A DNA stretch of 41,812 nt from a virus. Location of the stretch: positions 1 through 41,812 of the IMG/VR virus record IMGVR_UViG_3300009285_001379; one strand, written 5' to 3'. Of this stretch, positions 16,765 to 25,412 are shown in pieces. A model generated the notes under the pieces. That model was not told where the DNA came from. It saw only the letters and a list, made by a program, of their open reading frames with translations, and did no database searches. Both the position numbers and the translations under genes were made by a program. The first letter of the stretch is position 1. Each line of letters begins with the position of its first letter.

Positions 16765-17336
16765 CGCTCGAGCAGGCCTTCGAGGCGACGCAGGAGTTGT
16801 GGACCGCGATGGCCATCACCGCGTTGATCGGCTCGACTGCGACGGCGTGCAAGGCTTACCCGGACGCGCGGCTTGACTACCTGCTCCCGGGCTCGCCGGG
16901 ATTCAGGCCGACCAGGCCCTACGCCACGGTATTTGTTTCGAGTCCGTCTCCTCTCGGCGGGTATGCCCTCCGGGAAAACGACGACGGGGACATCGAGCGC
17001 AACGGCGCGGTGTGGTGGCGAGTCGAGCTGAATACCTACGGAGCTCCCGGGGCGCTGGCGATGTTTCGCCGACAGGTGGACGGGCGGCAGTCAGAGATCG
17101 GGCGGGCGCTGCTCGAGGCACGGGGGATCGGCGTCGGGCGCTTCCTTTCCGAGCCGAAACCGGTGGCTGTCGCGCTCGAGAGTCGGTTTGAGCACCGGGA
17201 AATGCTCGAGCTCGAGCTGAACAAGGGCGAGGCCTTTGAAGAGAATTTGACGATTTGCACGCGGGCTGAGGGGTCCGGCACAGTGACCGGCGCGCCCGGA
17301 ACGATCACAATTGATTTTGCGGGAGGCACGACATGA
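16761..17336 (+). CDS. Tail/neck terminator-like protein
   Basis: A 191-aa protein immediately before the sheath gene, the usual place for the tail terminator that caps tube and sheath. A segment WWRVELNTYGAPGALAMFRRQVDG resembles neck-terminator proteins, in which a strand is followed by YGxxA and a helix. The C-terminus has a strand-rich ELNKGEAFEENLTICTR. Overlaps of 4 bases exist on both sides. The function is inferred from position and a short motif. Confidence 0.55.
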   Translation: MTLEQAFEATQELWTAMAITALIGSTATACKAYPDARLDYLLPGSPGFRPTRPYATVFVSSPSPLGGYALRENDDGDIERNGAVWWRVELNTYGAPGALAMFRRQVDGRQSEIGRALLEARGIGVGRFLSEPKPVAVALESRFEHREMLELELNKGEAFEENLTICTRAEGSGTVTGAPGTITIDFAGGTT

Positions 17337-19006
17337 GCCTTTATCCGGGCTTTTGGATGCAGATCAATATCGCCCTCGTCCCGGGCGTGACGAGCGTCGA
17401 GAACTTCAGCACGCCGCTTTTCTTTACGCCGGACGCGCAAGCCCCGGCCTCGGTCACCTTTTACGGCTCGCTGTCGGAACTCCCGGCGGGCGTCGGCGCG
17501 ACACTGACGGGGGCCGTAACGGCGGCGTTGGCGCAGCGGAACCTCGGACCGGCGCTGAATCAGTTTGCCGTGGCTCGGCGACTGGCGGACGTGGCACAGA
17601 TCGACCTGTACACGACTCCGGCGGCGCCTGGGACTGGCAGCTACTCGATTACGCTCACGACTGCGACGGGCACGGCGACTTACACGAGCACGCCAGCGGC
17701 TCAGGCTCAGGTGGACACGATCGTCACTCCCGCGGTGCCCGGTATCGGCACCTATACCTACACGCAGGCCGCGATCACGATCGAGGTCGACTCCGACCCA
17801 GCACTGACTCAAGCTCAGTTGCGCGATGCCTTCGTCGCACAGATCAACGGCGACGTCACGCTGGCGGCGCTCATCACGGCGGCGCCCTCCGGAGACAACG
17901 TCACGATCACGGCGGATGTGCCCGGAACAGCGTTTACCGCGGTGCTGGGTGGCACGGCGGCTCCCGTGTGCACGATTTCGACGACGACCCCGAACATTAC
18001 GAAGCAGCAGGATCTGCGTGATGACCTCGTGGCAGCCATCCAGGGCGGCGCGCTGGCAGTGGACGTGACAGCGGCGGTGTCGGGGCTGAACCTGACGATC
18101 ACCTCGGACAACGCAGGGGTAGGGTTTACCTCGGTCGCGGGCGGGACGGCAACACCGGCGGCAACGGTTGCGACGACCACGCCGAACCGGAACATGGGCA
18201 CACAGATCGCCGGGCTGGCGGTGACTCCCGGCTGGTATGCGTTCTGTCCTCTCGGGGCGGCGACGTACGCTATCAGCGACAAGGAGATCGCGGATTCTCG
18301 GCTCGCGATTCAGTCCTTGACCCGGAAAATCGGGCTCTACCAGACGGCCTCGGCGGACAGTTTGACCTCGGGCGTTTTGACCGACCCGGCCTCGGTCGCA
18401 AAGGCGGCGGATGATGATCTGTCGTGGGTGCAGCACGAGTCGACCGACAAGGCGACGGTGGCGGGCCTTGCGGGTCGGTGGCTGCCGTATCCGTTTGACA
18501 CGGCGCTCGCTTCGCCGCAGAGAATGAAGATCTACGGCAACGCCCCGGACACCAGCTACAGCGAAGCGAACGTGACGACCTATTGCGGGTCGGGCTCCTC
18601 CGAGGGGAAGGGGGGCAACCTCTACGTGGACGTATACGGCGCCGGCGGGGCCATTGCTCACGGGCGGATGAGCTCCGGGGTCTTTGCGCGGATCATTCGA
18701 GGGGTTCATTGGCTCGACAACAAGCTCGAGGTCGACCTGTTCACGCTTTTCTACAAGCGCGCGAACATGGGCCGGCCGATCGTCAACGTCCAATCCGACC
18801 TGGAGGCGATCGGTGACGTCGTCAAGGCCGCTCTCCAGCAGGCGACCCGGATCGGGCTGTTCAACTCGATGCCGGAGGTCGGGGTGCCGAAGTCGGCGGA
18901 CCTTGATTCGGCCGAAGTTGCCGCGGGGCGACTGACCGGGTTTGCCTTCAACGGCCTCCGGGCGAATGAGTTTATCGACATGATCCTTTCCGGGTCGATC
19001 GAATAA
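17333..19006 (+). CDS. Contractile tail sheath protein (DUF3383-type)
   Basis: Outer contractile tail cylinder, 557 aa. The C-terminal half carries the sheath core, with LTRKIGLYQTASADSLTSG and GVHWLDNKLEVDLFTLFY, and a C-terminal helix region for subunit linking. Residues ~105-285 are an inserted surface region with two repeats of a beta module (TITADVPGTAFTAV and LTITSDNAGVGFTSV, each after an LRDxxVAxI helix). The presence of a sheath makes the phage a myovirus. The start overlaps the previous stop. Confidence 0.85.
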   Translation: MSLYPGFWMQINIALVPGVTSVENFSTPLFFTPDAQAPASVTFYGSLSELPAGVGATLTGAVTAALAQRNLGPALNQFAVARRLADVAQIDLYTTPAAPGTGSYSITLTTATGTATYTSTPAAQAQVDTIVTPAVPGIGTYTYTQAAITIEVDSDPALTQAQLRDAFVAQINGDVTLAALITAAPSGDNVTITADVPGTAFTAVLGGTAAPVCTISTTTPNITKQQDLRDDLVAAIQGGALAVDVTAAVSGLNLTITSDNAGVGFTSVAGGTATPAATVATTTPNRNMGTQIAGLAVTPGWYAFCPLGAATYAISDKEIADSRLAIQSLTRKIGLYQTASADSLTSGVLTDPASVAKAADDDLSWVQHESTDKATVAGLAGRWLPYPFDTALASPQRMKIYGNAPDTSYSEANVTTYCGSGSSEGKGGNLYVDVYGAGGAIAHGRMSSGVFARIIRGVHWLDNKLEVDLFTLFYKRANMGRPIVNVQSDLEAIGDVVKAALQQATRIGLFNSMPEVGVPKSADLDSAEVAAGRLTGFAFNGLRANEFIDMILSGSIE

Positions 19007-19033
19007 CACCCGGGTTTTTAAGGAGATCGAGCC

Positions 19034-19510
19034 ATGGCTCTTGCAGATTTCGCACTTCCGCAGATCACGCCGCTCGGCGCGGCGCGGGGCTTCAACATCG
19101 CCAACGTCTCGTTGACTCTTTTCGGGGTTCCGATCCGGGAGTTTGCGAAGGACTCCAAGATCGGCTTCGAGATGCCGGACGGGTCGGTCCAGTTTCTCGA
19201 GGACATGGTCGGCGGGTCGGGGATCTTTGCCGGCAACCCGAGCCAGCGGGGCGTGCTCAAGTTTCAACTCGCTGGGCAGGGGGACGATGTGACGATGCTC
19301 CGGGCGGCTTACGCTCAGTGGCTGTCGACACGCGTCCTCCCGGTGGGTCCGGTCGGGCTCACGATGGCCGGGGATACATGGTCTCTCACGGCGGAAAAAG
19401 CGGCGCTTACAAAGTTTCCGTCCATCGGGCTGGGCACGACTCCCGACCCGGTCGATGTGGAGCTGACCGGGGTGTTCCTCTTCACGCTCAAACCGGCATC
19501 GTCGGTGTGA
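19034..19510 (+). CDS. Tail tube protein
   Basis: Inner tail tube subunit, 158 aa, following the sheath as in most myoviruses. AAGGAG lies upstream of the ATG. Conserved-looking features include the N-terminal LFGVPIREFAKDSKIGFEM, a GSGIFAGNPSQRGVLKF strand pair and a QGDDVTMLRAAY helix, which resembles the family of structural proteins known as tail tubes in KPP10-like and related phages. Position and size support the call more than any single motif. Confidence 0.75.
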   Translation: MALADFALPQITPLGAARGFNIANVSLTLFGVPIREFAKDSKIGFEMPDGSVQFLEDMVGGSGIFAGNPSQRGVLKFQLAGQGDDVTMLRAAYAQWLSTRVLPVGPVGLTMAGDTWSLTAEKAALTKFPSIGLGTTPDPVDVELTGVFLFTLKPASSV

Positions 19511-19555
19511 TAAGAGGACTCGCTGGAGCATTCGGAAAACCAATAAAGGGGTTTT

Positions 19556-20254
19556 ATGGGTCGCGAGTTGAAACCGTTGGAATTACGGGATGCGTCGGGC
19601 AAGTTGCTCGGGCGGATCTTGGTGGCGCCGTTTCCGGTTGCCGGGTCGATGGAGCGGGCATATGACCTGTTTCGGATCATTTCCGGAGCGGGCGGGGAGG
19701 CAATCGCCACGGGTCTGAATGCCGGGTTTGCGGGCTGGTTTGCGATGCAAGGCGGGCTCCTCCATGACCCGCGTCTCGTCGACTCGGCTGCGATGTCCCG
19801 GGCGGTCGAAAGCCTGGGGAGGGCGTTTAAGGACGGTAAGGAGTTCGTGGCCTGGTGCCGGTCGTGGCTGTGCGCGCAGACGAGCGAGGGGTTGGTATCG
19901 AAGGTCCGGTTTGAGCCTGCCGGGAAGAACGCGTTTATCGAGTTGGGCGATCAGCAGACCTGGGACATGGCCGGCTTGCCGGGGACGCCGTATGAGGCGA
20001 TCGACCAGGGCGTGCTGCTCAGCGGGGTATTTAACTCCATCGCGGTGAACACGCGCCCTTTTTGGCATACCTGGGGGGCTCCGGAAATGGTGAAGGGAGC
20101 CGAGACGATCAAGGCGCTCTTCCGGGAGGTGAAAGGGCTGCTCGAGTTCGCCGATACGCTGCGCGAGCTCTTGATGCGGCTGCGAAGCGCGGCGGAATCA
20201 ACCTCTGGGCCTATCGAGTCGCCGGAGGGGACGCCCACAAGTACCGCGAAATAA
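19556..20254 (+). CDS. Tail assembly chaperone, first frame
   Basis: A 232-aa protein between tube and tape measure, where tail chaperones (lambda G/GT type) lie. It probably coats the tape measure while the tube grows. Its last ~15 residues (STSGPIESPEGTPTSTAK) are low-complexity, unlike the helical region before. A second frame, -1 relative to this one, is open from 20035 to 20379 and encodes protein-like sequence, so a longer fusion by frameshift is likely. GGGG lies upstream of the ATG. Confidence 0.7.
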   Translation: MGRELKPLELRDASGKLLGRILVAPFPVAGSMERAYDLFRIISGAGGEAIATGLNAGFAGWFAMQGGLLHDPRLVDSAAMSRAVESLGRAFKDGKEFVAWCRSWLCAQTSEGLVSKVRFEPAGKNAFIELGDQQTWDMAGLPGTPYEAIDQGVLLSGVFNSIAVNTRPFWHTWGAPEMVKGAETIKALFREVKGLLEFADTLRELLMRLRSAAESTSGPIESPEGTPTSTAK

Positions 20255-20379
20255 TGCAGGTCTGGGACATGGCCGACCTGGCCGATGCCCTCTGGATCTG
20301 TGACGTGGATTTTGCCCGGTCGATGGCCGAGGGTCGCGAGTACGACCGGGTGCAACGGGAGGCCGAGCGAAATGTCTGA
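20035..20379 (+). CDS. Tail assembly chaperone, second part in the -1 frame
   Basis: The frame is open from 20035 and overlaps the end of the first chaperone. The clearly protein-like part begins near 20200 (RGGINLWAYRVAGGD) and runs to EREAERNV-type residues ending at 20379. In frame with the first gene, C_CCT_TTT at 20056-20062 is a perfect X_XXY_YYZ slippery heptamer, which would join the two. However, the -1 frame looks poor for ~40 codons after that site, so the shift may occur later. A separate short gene from the ATG at 20254 (overlapping TAA) is the alternative. Confidence 0.5.
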   Translation, partial: LHRGEHAPFLAYLGGSGNGEGSRDDQGALPGGERAARVRRYAARALDAAAKRGGINLWAYRVAGGDAHKYREIMQVWDMADLADALWICDVDFARSMAEGREYDRVQREAERNV

Positions 20380-21988
20380 CACTACCTACCTACGACAGCT
20401 CGCGCTCTCCCTGAAAGTCGACGGCGACGTATCTGGGCTTCTGAAATTTGATCAGAAGCTCCAGATGTTCGTCTCCAACCTCCGAACCTCGATGCCGTGG
20501 AAGCTCGTCGAATCCATCGGGCGGGCGATGACGGATCTGTCTGTGACTGCGGCGCGCGATGCCGTCCAGCTTGACCTCCGCTCGAAAGCCCTCCGGGTCA
20601 CAACTCAAGAGTTACAGCGGCTCGAGTACATCGCAGGTTCGGCAGGCGTGGCGAACCCGCTCGAGAAGGTGACCGGACTCCTCCAGAAAATTAGAGGACT
20701 CGAAACGAGCGCGGGAACGACGGCGGGCGGCGGGTCTGCTGGCGGGCTGCTTGGCGCGCTCGGGATCCGCAAGGGGATGAACGCCGAAGAGAAGATCGCG
20801 GCCATCGCGAAAAACCTTCAAAAGCTTCCTCCCGCTCTTCAGAACCTGGCGAAAGGGCAGCTTGGGCTCGATGAGCTCATGCACTTGCTCGAGCAGGGCC
20901 CGGACGAAATGCGGCGGCTCGGAGTTGAGGCGGAAGCGCTCGGGCTGGTCTGGAGTAGCGACACGGTGAAAAGCGGGCGCCAGCTCGAAGGGCAGCTTTT
21001 CCAGCTTCGTGCGATGCAGACAGGATTGACGCGAGAACTTCAGGCGGGACTTGTCCCGATCGCCCTCCGGGTGGTTGGCGTCTTCAAGGCATGGGCTCCG
21101 GTGATCCTGGATTTGGCCGAGAAGGTCCTGGCCTCGTTCGGTGTTTCGACGGGCGATGTTGCGGTGGCACAGAAGGACCTCAAGAAGCGGCTCGAGGAGG
21201 CTCAGGATGCAGCCAAGAAGTTCGGCGAGAAGCTCGATGACGTGGCGGCGGTCGTGGCGGGGGTGATCTCCGCGCTCAAGATCCTGCTCGAGGCGCTTCT
21301 CATCCGGGCGGTGATTTCACGGGCGATCGCGTCGCTGGCACTGCTCAATGGAGCGTTGCTCGGGACCACGGCGAAGATGATCGCGATGAACGTCGCCTCG
21401 GGGGCTGTGACTGCGGGCATCGGGTTGATTCTGGTCGAGTTGCAGGGACTTTACGGCTTTATAAACGATAAGCCGAACATCTGGAGTGATATGCTCGAGG
21501 ATCCCGAAAATCTCGGCGGCAAATACCTCAAGTGGCTGGCGGACGTCCAGCAGGGGCTCGTGGACCTGTGGGACAAGTTCACGAAGGCCGCGAATGCGGC
21601 GGCGGGGTTTCTTGGGATGGTCAAGCCGTTCCAGGGCGATGACGAGGAAAAATTTTGGGAAATTGAGCGAAATTTGCGTGACGAAACCCTGACTCCCCAG
21701 CGGCGACGACAACTTGAGGGGCAGCGTGGGGTGCTGCTCGAACAAATCGAGGCGGAATCACAGGGGGCCATTGTGCCCGAACTGGAGTATGCGCGCGCGG
21801 AAGCGGCCCAGGGGTACCGACCGGGGGGACAAAACATCCGGATCGGCGACGTCAATCAGACCGTGACGGTGAACGGGGCACAGTCGCCGGGGGCTACAGC
21901 TCAGGAGATCATGGCCGCGCAAAAAGCGGCGCAAGACCAGCAGAACCGGGAGGCGGCGGCCAAAATGGCGCCGGTGTATCGGCAATGA
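20372..21988 (+). CDS. Tail tape measure protein
   Basis: A 538-aa protein that sets tail length and occupies the tube. The ATG at 20372 overlaps the chaperone stop region. It is mostly helical, with coiled-coil stretches (DLKKRLEEAQDAAKKFGEKL), a Gly/Thr loop near residue 110, and hydrophobic helices around 295-360 (ILLEALLIRAVISRAIASL, AGIGLILVELQGLYGF), typical of tape measures. At about 1.5 Angstrom per residue this predicts a tail near 80 nm, short for a myovirus. A possible DNA-ejection role follows from the hydrophobic helices. Confidence 0.82.
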   Translation: MSDTTYLRQLALSLKVDGDVSGLLKFDQKLQMFVSNLRTSMPWKLVESIGRAMTDLSVTAARDAVQLDLRSKALRVTTQELQRLEYIAGSAGVANPLEKVTGLLQKIRGLETSAGTTAGGGSAGGLLGALGIRKGMNAEEKIAAIAKNLQKLPPALQNLAKGQLGLDELMHLLEQGPDEMRRLGVEAEALGLVWSSDTVKSGRQLEGQLFQLRAMQTGLTRELQAGLVPIALRVVGVFKAWAPVILDLAEKVLASFGVSTGDVAVAQKDLKKRLEEAQDAAKKFGEKLDDVAAVVAGVISALKILLEALLIRAVISRAIASLALLNGALLGTTAKMIAMNVASGAVTAGIGLILVELQGLYGFINDKPNIWSDMLEDPENLGGKYLKWLADVQQGLVDLWDKFTKAANAAAGFLGMVKPFQGDDEEKFWEIERNLRDETLTPQRRRQLEGQRGVLLEQIEAESQGAIVPELEYARAEAAQGYRPGGQNIRIGDVNQTVTVNGAQSPGATAQEIMAAQKAAQDQQNREAAAKMAPVYRQ

Positions 21989-22563
21989 CGGCAACACTGA
22001 TCCTGGTGCCTGCCGTCGGGCAGGCTTACAGCTTTGAGGAGCCTGACAACCGAATCACGCAGATCGCGCGGGCTCGGTCGTGGCTGATCCCTGAGTTCCC
22101 GGTTGCGGGCGAAACTGCGCGGGCTGACGATATCATCCGGATGCCGCTCGGGCTCACGATCGAGGGGGACGTGTCGGCGGACGAGGCCCTCGCTGGGGGC
22201 ATGGAAAAGCTCGAGGCGTTGGGGGGTCAAATTTTGACCGTCCAGATTCGCACGGATCGCCTTCCGGAAGGTGTCCCAGATGTGCTGCCGCTGATGGCAA
22301 TGAAACAACTCAACGACACGCGGAGTATCTCGAGCGGGCCGGGCGCGAAGTGGACGATGCAACTGCAGAAGGTCTTGGTGTCGGCGGCAACGACGGTGTT
22401 TGTCACGCCGGTGCCGGGTCGCTCGAAAGTGGCAGGCGCGTCTGAGGCGGGGAAGGTCCCGACGGTGATACCGGAAGCGCAGACATCGGCGAATGTGCCG
22501 CAAACGGACGGGCAACGGGTCGTGGCTGGCGTGAAGGCGCTCGGCCGATTGACCGGGGGATGA
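21985..22563 (+). CDS. Baseplate protein, distal-tail-like
   Basis: A 192-aa protein right after the tape measure. The first 130 residues are beta-rich (MTATLILVPAVGQAYSF, IPEFPVAGE, LGLTIEGDVSADEALAGG). The tail from ~145 is a Pro/Ala/Thr linker, perhaps for attachment. In many myoviruses this position holds a hub-proximal or Dit-like protein that docks tube to baseplate. It overlaps the tape measure by ATGA. No domain could be confirmed. Confidence 0.55.
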   Translation: MTATLILVPAVGQAYSFEEPDNRITQIARARSWLIPEFPVAGETARADDIIRMPLGLTIEGDVSADEALAGGMEKLEALGGQILTVQIRTDRLPEGVPDVLPLMAMKQLNDTRSISSGPGAKWTMQLQKVLVSAATTVFVTPVPGRSKVAGASEAGKVPTVIPEAQTSANVPQTDGQRVVAGVKALGRLTGG

Positions 22564-22564
22564 C

Positions 22565-22900
22565 GTGGCACAGGTAGAGATCCAGATTGCCGATCCAAAG
22601 AAAGACTACCAGATACTCGAGGTGGACATGGGCGGGGCGTCGTACCGGCTCACGCTCCACCAGACCGCAGGGCCGCACACGGTCAGGTCGGGCTACTACC
22701 TAGATCTGCGGACGGTGTCGGGGGTTGATGTGGCGCTGAATCGGCGGGTAAAGCTGGGCGATCTACTTCAGGACCTTCGCGGGCTGCCGAATGTTCCGAA
22801 TGTGCGCTTGTTGGTGGTCGATACCAGCGGGCAAAATGCCGAGCCGGTGCGGTTGGATCTCGGGGATCGTGTCCGGTTGGTCGTGGATGACGAGGTGTGA
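22565..22900 (+). CDS. Baseplate plug-like small protein
   Basis: A 111-aa protein with the look of the baseplate plug family of small myoviruses such as the cyanophage Pam3 type: an initial QVEIQIADPKKDYQILEVDM, then SYRLTLHQ, SGYYLDLRT, and VRLLVVDTSG. The GTG start follows the preceding stop by one base. It is followed by the hub and spike, the expected order. The homology is suggested by pattern and position, not proven. Confidence 0.55.
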   Translation: MAQVEIQIADPKKDYQILEVDMGGASYRLTLHQTAGPHTVRSGYYLDLRTVSGVDVALNRRVKLGDLLQDLRGLPNVPNVRLLVVDTSGQNAEPVRLDLGDRVRLVVDDEV

Positions 22901-22901
22901 G

Positions 22902-23786
22902 TTGGGTGTCTCGGCACAAATCAGGCCGAACTGGGGGCGAGCGTGGAAGTTGCGATTTCTCCACGACGGGCTTGCGCTCGAGTTCAGCTCTGCCGAGGTC
23001 AACCCGCTTAAGCTCGAGTGGAATTATGCGCAAGGCATGGCCTTCGACCCTGCGACGTTCGAAGCGACGCTCTATGGGATCGGGCAGGAAGATCGCGCGA
23101 AGGCGGCCCGGAAAGGCGCAATCGTTGAGCTCTTCGCGGGCTACGAATCAACCGGGATGCCGCTCCACTATCGCGGGTCGATCTACTGGTCGATGCCGGT
23201 GGTCGCCGGGGCGGATTGGGGCGTGAAGGTGTACTCGGCCGGCGGGTGCTCATCCCGGGCGGTGATCAACGTGGCGGCGGGAACCTCTCACGATGCGGTG
23301 CTGACCGCGATTCTCGAGGCGTACAGTCAAACGACCGGCCTCGAGATCAAGCGCGGCGCGATCGAAGCGCCCTCCGGAAGTGTGCCGCAGCGGCGGGTGT
23401 TGCGTGGCTCGATTGACGACCTTTTACGGGCGTGGGCGCTCGAGCACGGGCTCGAGGTTGACGTCGTCAACGGAACGGCGCAAGCTGTCGCAGTGGGGGG
23501 CGACACGGGTGAAATGTACGTGCTTGTCTCGCCGGACACGGGGATCGAGGGCGGTCCTGAACAAATCATGGCCGGGTTTGGTGGAATGATCTTCACTCCG
23601 CGCGGGGTCCGGTTTCAGTGCCGGTTGAACCCGAATATCCGGATCGGTCGCAAGGTGAAGGTGCAACACAGGCTGATCCCGGGTGGGAGTGGGTTTTACA
23701 CTGTCCGGCGGGTGACGAGTCAGGGTGACACGCGCGGGCAGGCGTGGACGATGGGGATCGAGGCTACCGGGCCGGTGAGAGGGTAA
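22902..23786 (+). CDS. Baseplate hub protein
   Basis: A 294-aa beta-rich protein likely forming the tail hub under the spike (T4 gp27 / Mu gp44 role). The TTG at 22902 is chosen because GAGG lies 6 bases upstream and protein-like sequence (VSAQIRPNWGRAWKLRF) begins there; the earlier residues are shadow of the plug gene. A hub-like pattern includes DPATFEATLYGIG, a repeat-like RRVLRGSIDDLLRAW, and a C-terminal FQCRLNPNIRIGRKVKV strand region before SGFYTVRRVTSQGDTRG. The C-terminal half resembles late-control D-like hubs. Confidence 0.65.
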   Translation: MGVSAQIRPNWGRAWKLRFLHDGLALEFSSAEVNPLKLEWNYAQGMAFDPATFEATLYGIGQEDRAKAARKGAIVELFAGYESTGMPLHYRGSIYWSMPVVAGADWGVKVYSAGGCSSRAVINVAAGTSHDAVLTAILEAYSQTTGLEIKRGAIEAPSGSVPQRRVLRGSIDDLLRAWALEHGLEVDVVNGTAQAVAVGGDTGEMYVLVSPDTGIEGGPEQIMAGFGGMIFTPRGVRFQCRLNPNIRIGRKVKVQHRLIPGGSGFYTVRRVTSQGDTRGQAWTMGIEATGPVRG

Positions 23787-23787
23787 G

Positions 23788-24474
23788 ATGCCGGAAAGCT
23801 CGTTGAAACAGACTCCAAAGCTCGACACGTTGATCCGGCAGGGGATCGACCAGCGGCTTATCCTGGCCAATGGCGGGTTCTTGGCGCGGATCACGGCATG
23901 GAGTTCGAGCACGGGGCGCGCGACTGTCGATGCGCATTTTCAGCTTCAGCCGGCGGGTTCGGAAGATGAGCCGGACCCGGATCCGGAGACTGTGACGATT
24001 GAGGACGTGCCGATTCTGTTTCTGGCGGTGAACGGGTGGACGATTCGCGCGGCATCGGCGGTGGGCGATCTGGTCTGGTGCTCGGGCTCGAGCCGGTCGC
24101 TCGAGGAAATTGAGGCCTGGAAGTCGGGCGGCGCGGCGTATGTCCCGGCCTCGCCTCGGGTGATGAGCCTGGATGACGTTGTCGCCTTCCCGGTTTCGTG
24201 GGGCTCGGGCTCGACGGCGAACCTCGTGATCGAGGGGCATGGCGCGTCAATTGAACTGACAGCGGGGGGCAAGATCAGGCTCAATGGTGGCGGGCCGGCT
24301 TCGGCACGCGACGGCGACAGTGTGGAGATGGGGACGTTGGTTTTTTCTGCGCCGGCAACGATCGCGGGGACGTATACGCCTCCCGGTGGGGTGCCGCTGC
24401 CGTTCGTGGTAGGGGTAATGATCCCGCTTTCGGGGCGGATTAACTCAGGATCGGCGTCCGTGGAGGTGGGGTGA
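23788..24474 (+). CDS. Baseplate spike protein (Gp138 N-terminal-type)
   Basis: A 228-aa spike that caps the hub and pierces the outer membrane. The N-terminal ~105 residues fit the OB-fold of Gp138-like spikes (DQRLILANGGFLARITAW ... VEDVPILFL). The C-terminus, from ~145, is a repeat of short beta strands (HGASIELTAGGKIRLNG) typical of a trimeric beta-helix spike stem. The ATG follows the hub stop after one base, with GAGAGGG upstream. The order plug-hub-spike-gp25 supports the assignment. Confidence 0.72.
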   Translation: MPESSLKQTPKLDTLIRQGIDQRLILANGGFLARITAWSSSTGRATVDAHFQLQPAGSEDEPDPDPETVTIEDVPILFLAVNGWTIRAASAVGDLVWCSGSSRSLEEIEAWKSGGAAYVPASPRVMSLDDVVAFPVSWGSGSTANLVIEGHGASIELTAGGKIRLNGGGPASARDGDSVEMGTLVFSAPATIAGTYTPPGGVPLPFVVGVMIPLSGRINSGSASVEVG

Positions 24475-24866
24475 AAACGATAGGCATCAGCGTGGACGGG
24501 TTGACACTGCCTCTGGTGGGCGGGTCGCTGTTTGTCTCCGGGCTCGAGGCGGGGGCGGTGATCGTGCGCTCGAGGCTTCGGCTGCTGAAGGGCGAATGCG
24601 CAGAGGACCCGGGCCTCGGGCTGAACTTCCGCGAAACCGATCCAGCGCTGATGTCGGCGGGGGCGAAGTCGGTGATCGCGATGACGACGAACGGGAAGGG
24701 GGATCCGCTCGTAAAGTCGATGACGGTTGCCTCGAGCCAGGATGGGGCGCAGTTGCGGCTCGATGTGGTCATTGACATCGATGAGGATGCGGCGGGCCTT
24801 ATGACAGTCGACGTTGAGGATCCTGAGTGGGGATCAACGACGTGGGCGGGGAGTATGTGGATATGA
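24471..24866 (+). CDS. Baseplate wedge protein, gp25-like
   Basis: A 131-aa baseplate wedge component. The pattern SRLRLLKGECAEDPGLGLNF resembles the gp25/W family, in which a strand is followed by KGE and an Asp-Pro turn. The C-terminus is strand-rich (RLDVVIDIDEDAAGLMTVDV). The GTG start overlaps the spike stop (GTGA). The gp25 fold would initiate sheath assembly. The match is short, so DUF2634-type wedge proteins are an alternative. Confidence 0.6.
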   Translation: MKTIGISVDGLTLPLVGGSLFVSGLEAGAVIVRSRLRLLKGECAEDPGLGLNFRETDPALMSAGAKSVIAMTTNGKGDPLVKSMTVASSQDGAQLRLDVVIDIDEDAAGLMTVDVEDPEWGSTTWAGSMWI

Positions 24867-25405
24867 GTTCGACTTACACACCCTCCGGATCGGCTGCTCG
24901 CACGTCCACGTTTACCCTGCCCGGGGACCGGGAGTCGAACGCGGCCGAGACGATCAACGGTGTGCTCCGGAAGCTGGCGGACAATGAAGCGGGCACGTAC
25001 ACGGCAGGGAGCGCGGCGGCGATAGCCCTGGCGGCGGATATCGCGGCGCTCGCGGCTTCGACGGGGGTAAGCGTTGCGGCGCTGACTGCGGCGATAGCTG
25101 CGCTTGTGCCACCTGGTACGCTCAACGGACAGTCCCTGGCGGGTGCGCTGACACTCCAGGGCACGGCGGATCAGATCGCGGTGTCGACGGTGGGGCCGGT
25201 GCTTACGGCACGGCTGGCGACGATCCAGCCGGCTGGGAACTATGTCATGCACAGCGACGGGGCCGGGGGGGTCTCCTGGAGCCCTTTTGAGCCTGGCGGG
25301 GGGTTAGTTTCCCTCGCCGACATGTGGACGGTTTTTTTCTCGAATTTCGTCGAGCTGTTTTCGTCGATCGAGGCCATCACGGGGCCGGTGATAACAGCAT
25401 TTTGA
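24863..25405 (+). CDS. Baseplate or tail-fibre adaptor, unknown
   Basis: A 180-aa protein from the ATG at 24863, which overlaps the gp25-like stop. The N-terminus has STFTLPGDRESNAAETINGVLRKLADNE; the middle is an Ala-rich helix (AALAADIAALAASTGVSVAAL), suggestive of a trimeric fibre neck. It ends FFSNFVELFSSIEAI, hydrophobic. It is likely a virion protein linking baseplate and fibres. No family was recognised. Confidence 0.5.
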   Translation: MSSTYTPSGSAARTSTFTLPGDRESNAAETINGVLRKLADNEAGTYTAGSAAAIALAADIAALAASTGVSVAALTAAIAALVPPGTLNGQSLAGALTLQGTADQIAVSTVGPVLTARLATIQPAGNYVMHSDGAGGVSWSPFEPGGGLVSLADMWTVFFSNFVELFSSIEAITGPVITAF

Positions 25406-25412
25406 GGTGATT

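Noticed and set aside
17036-19543. 835-codon open frame on the reverse strand over sheath and tube genes
   Set aside because: Arg/His-rich shadow of well-supported forward genes; caused by high GC and codon bias.
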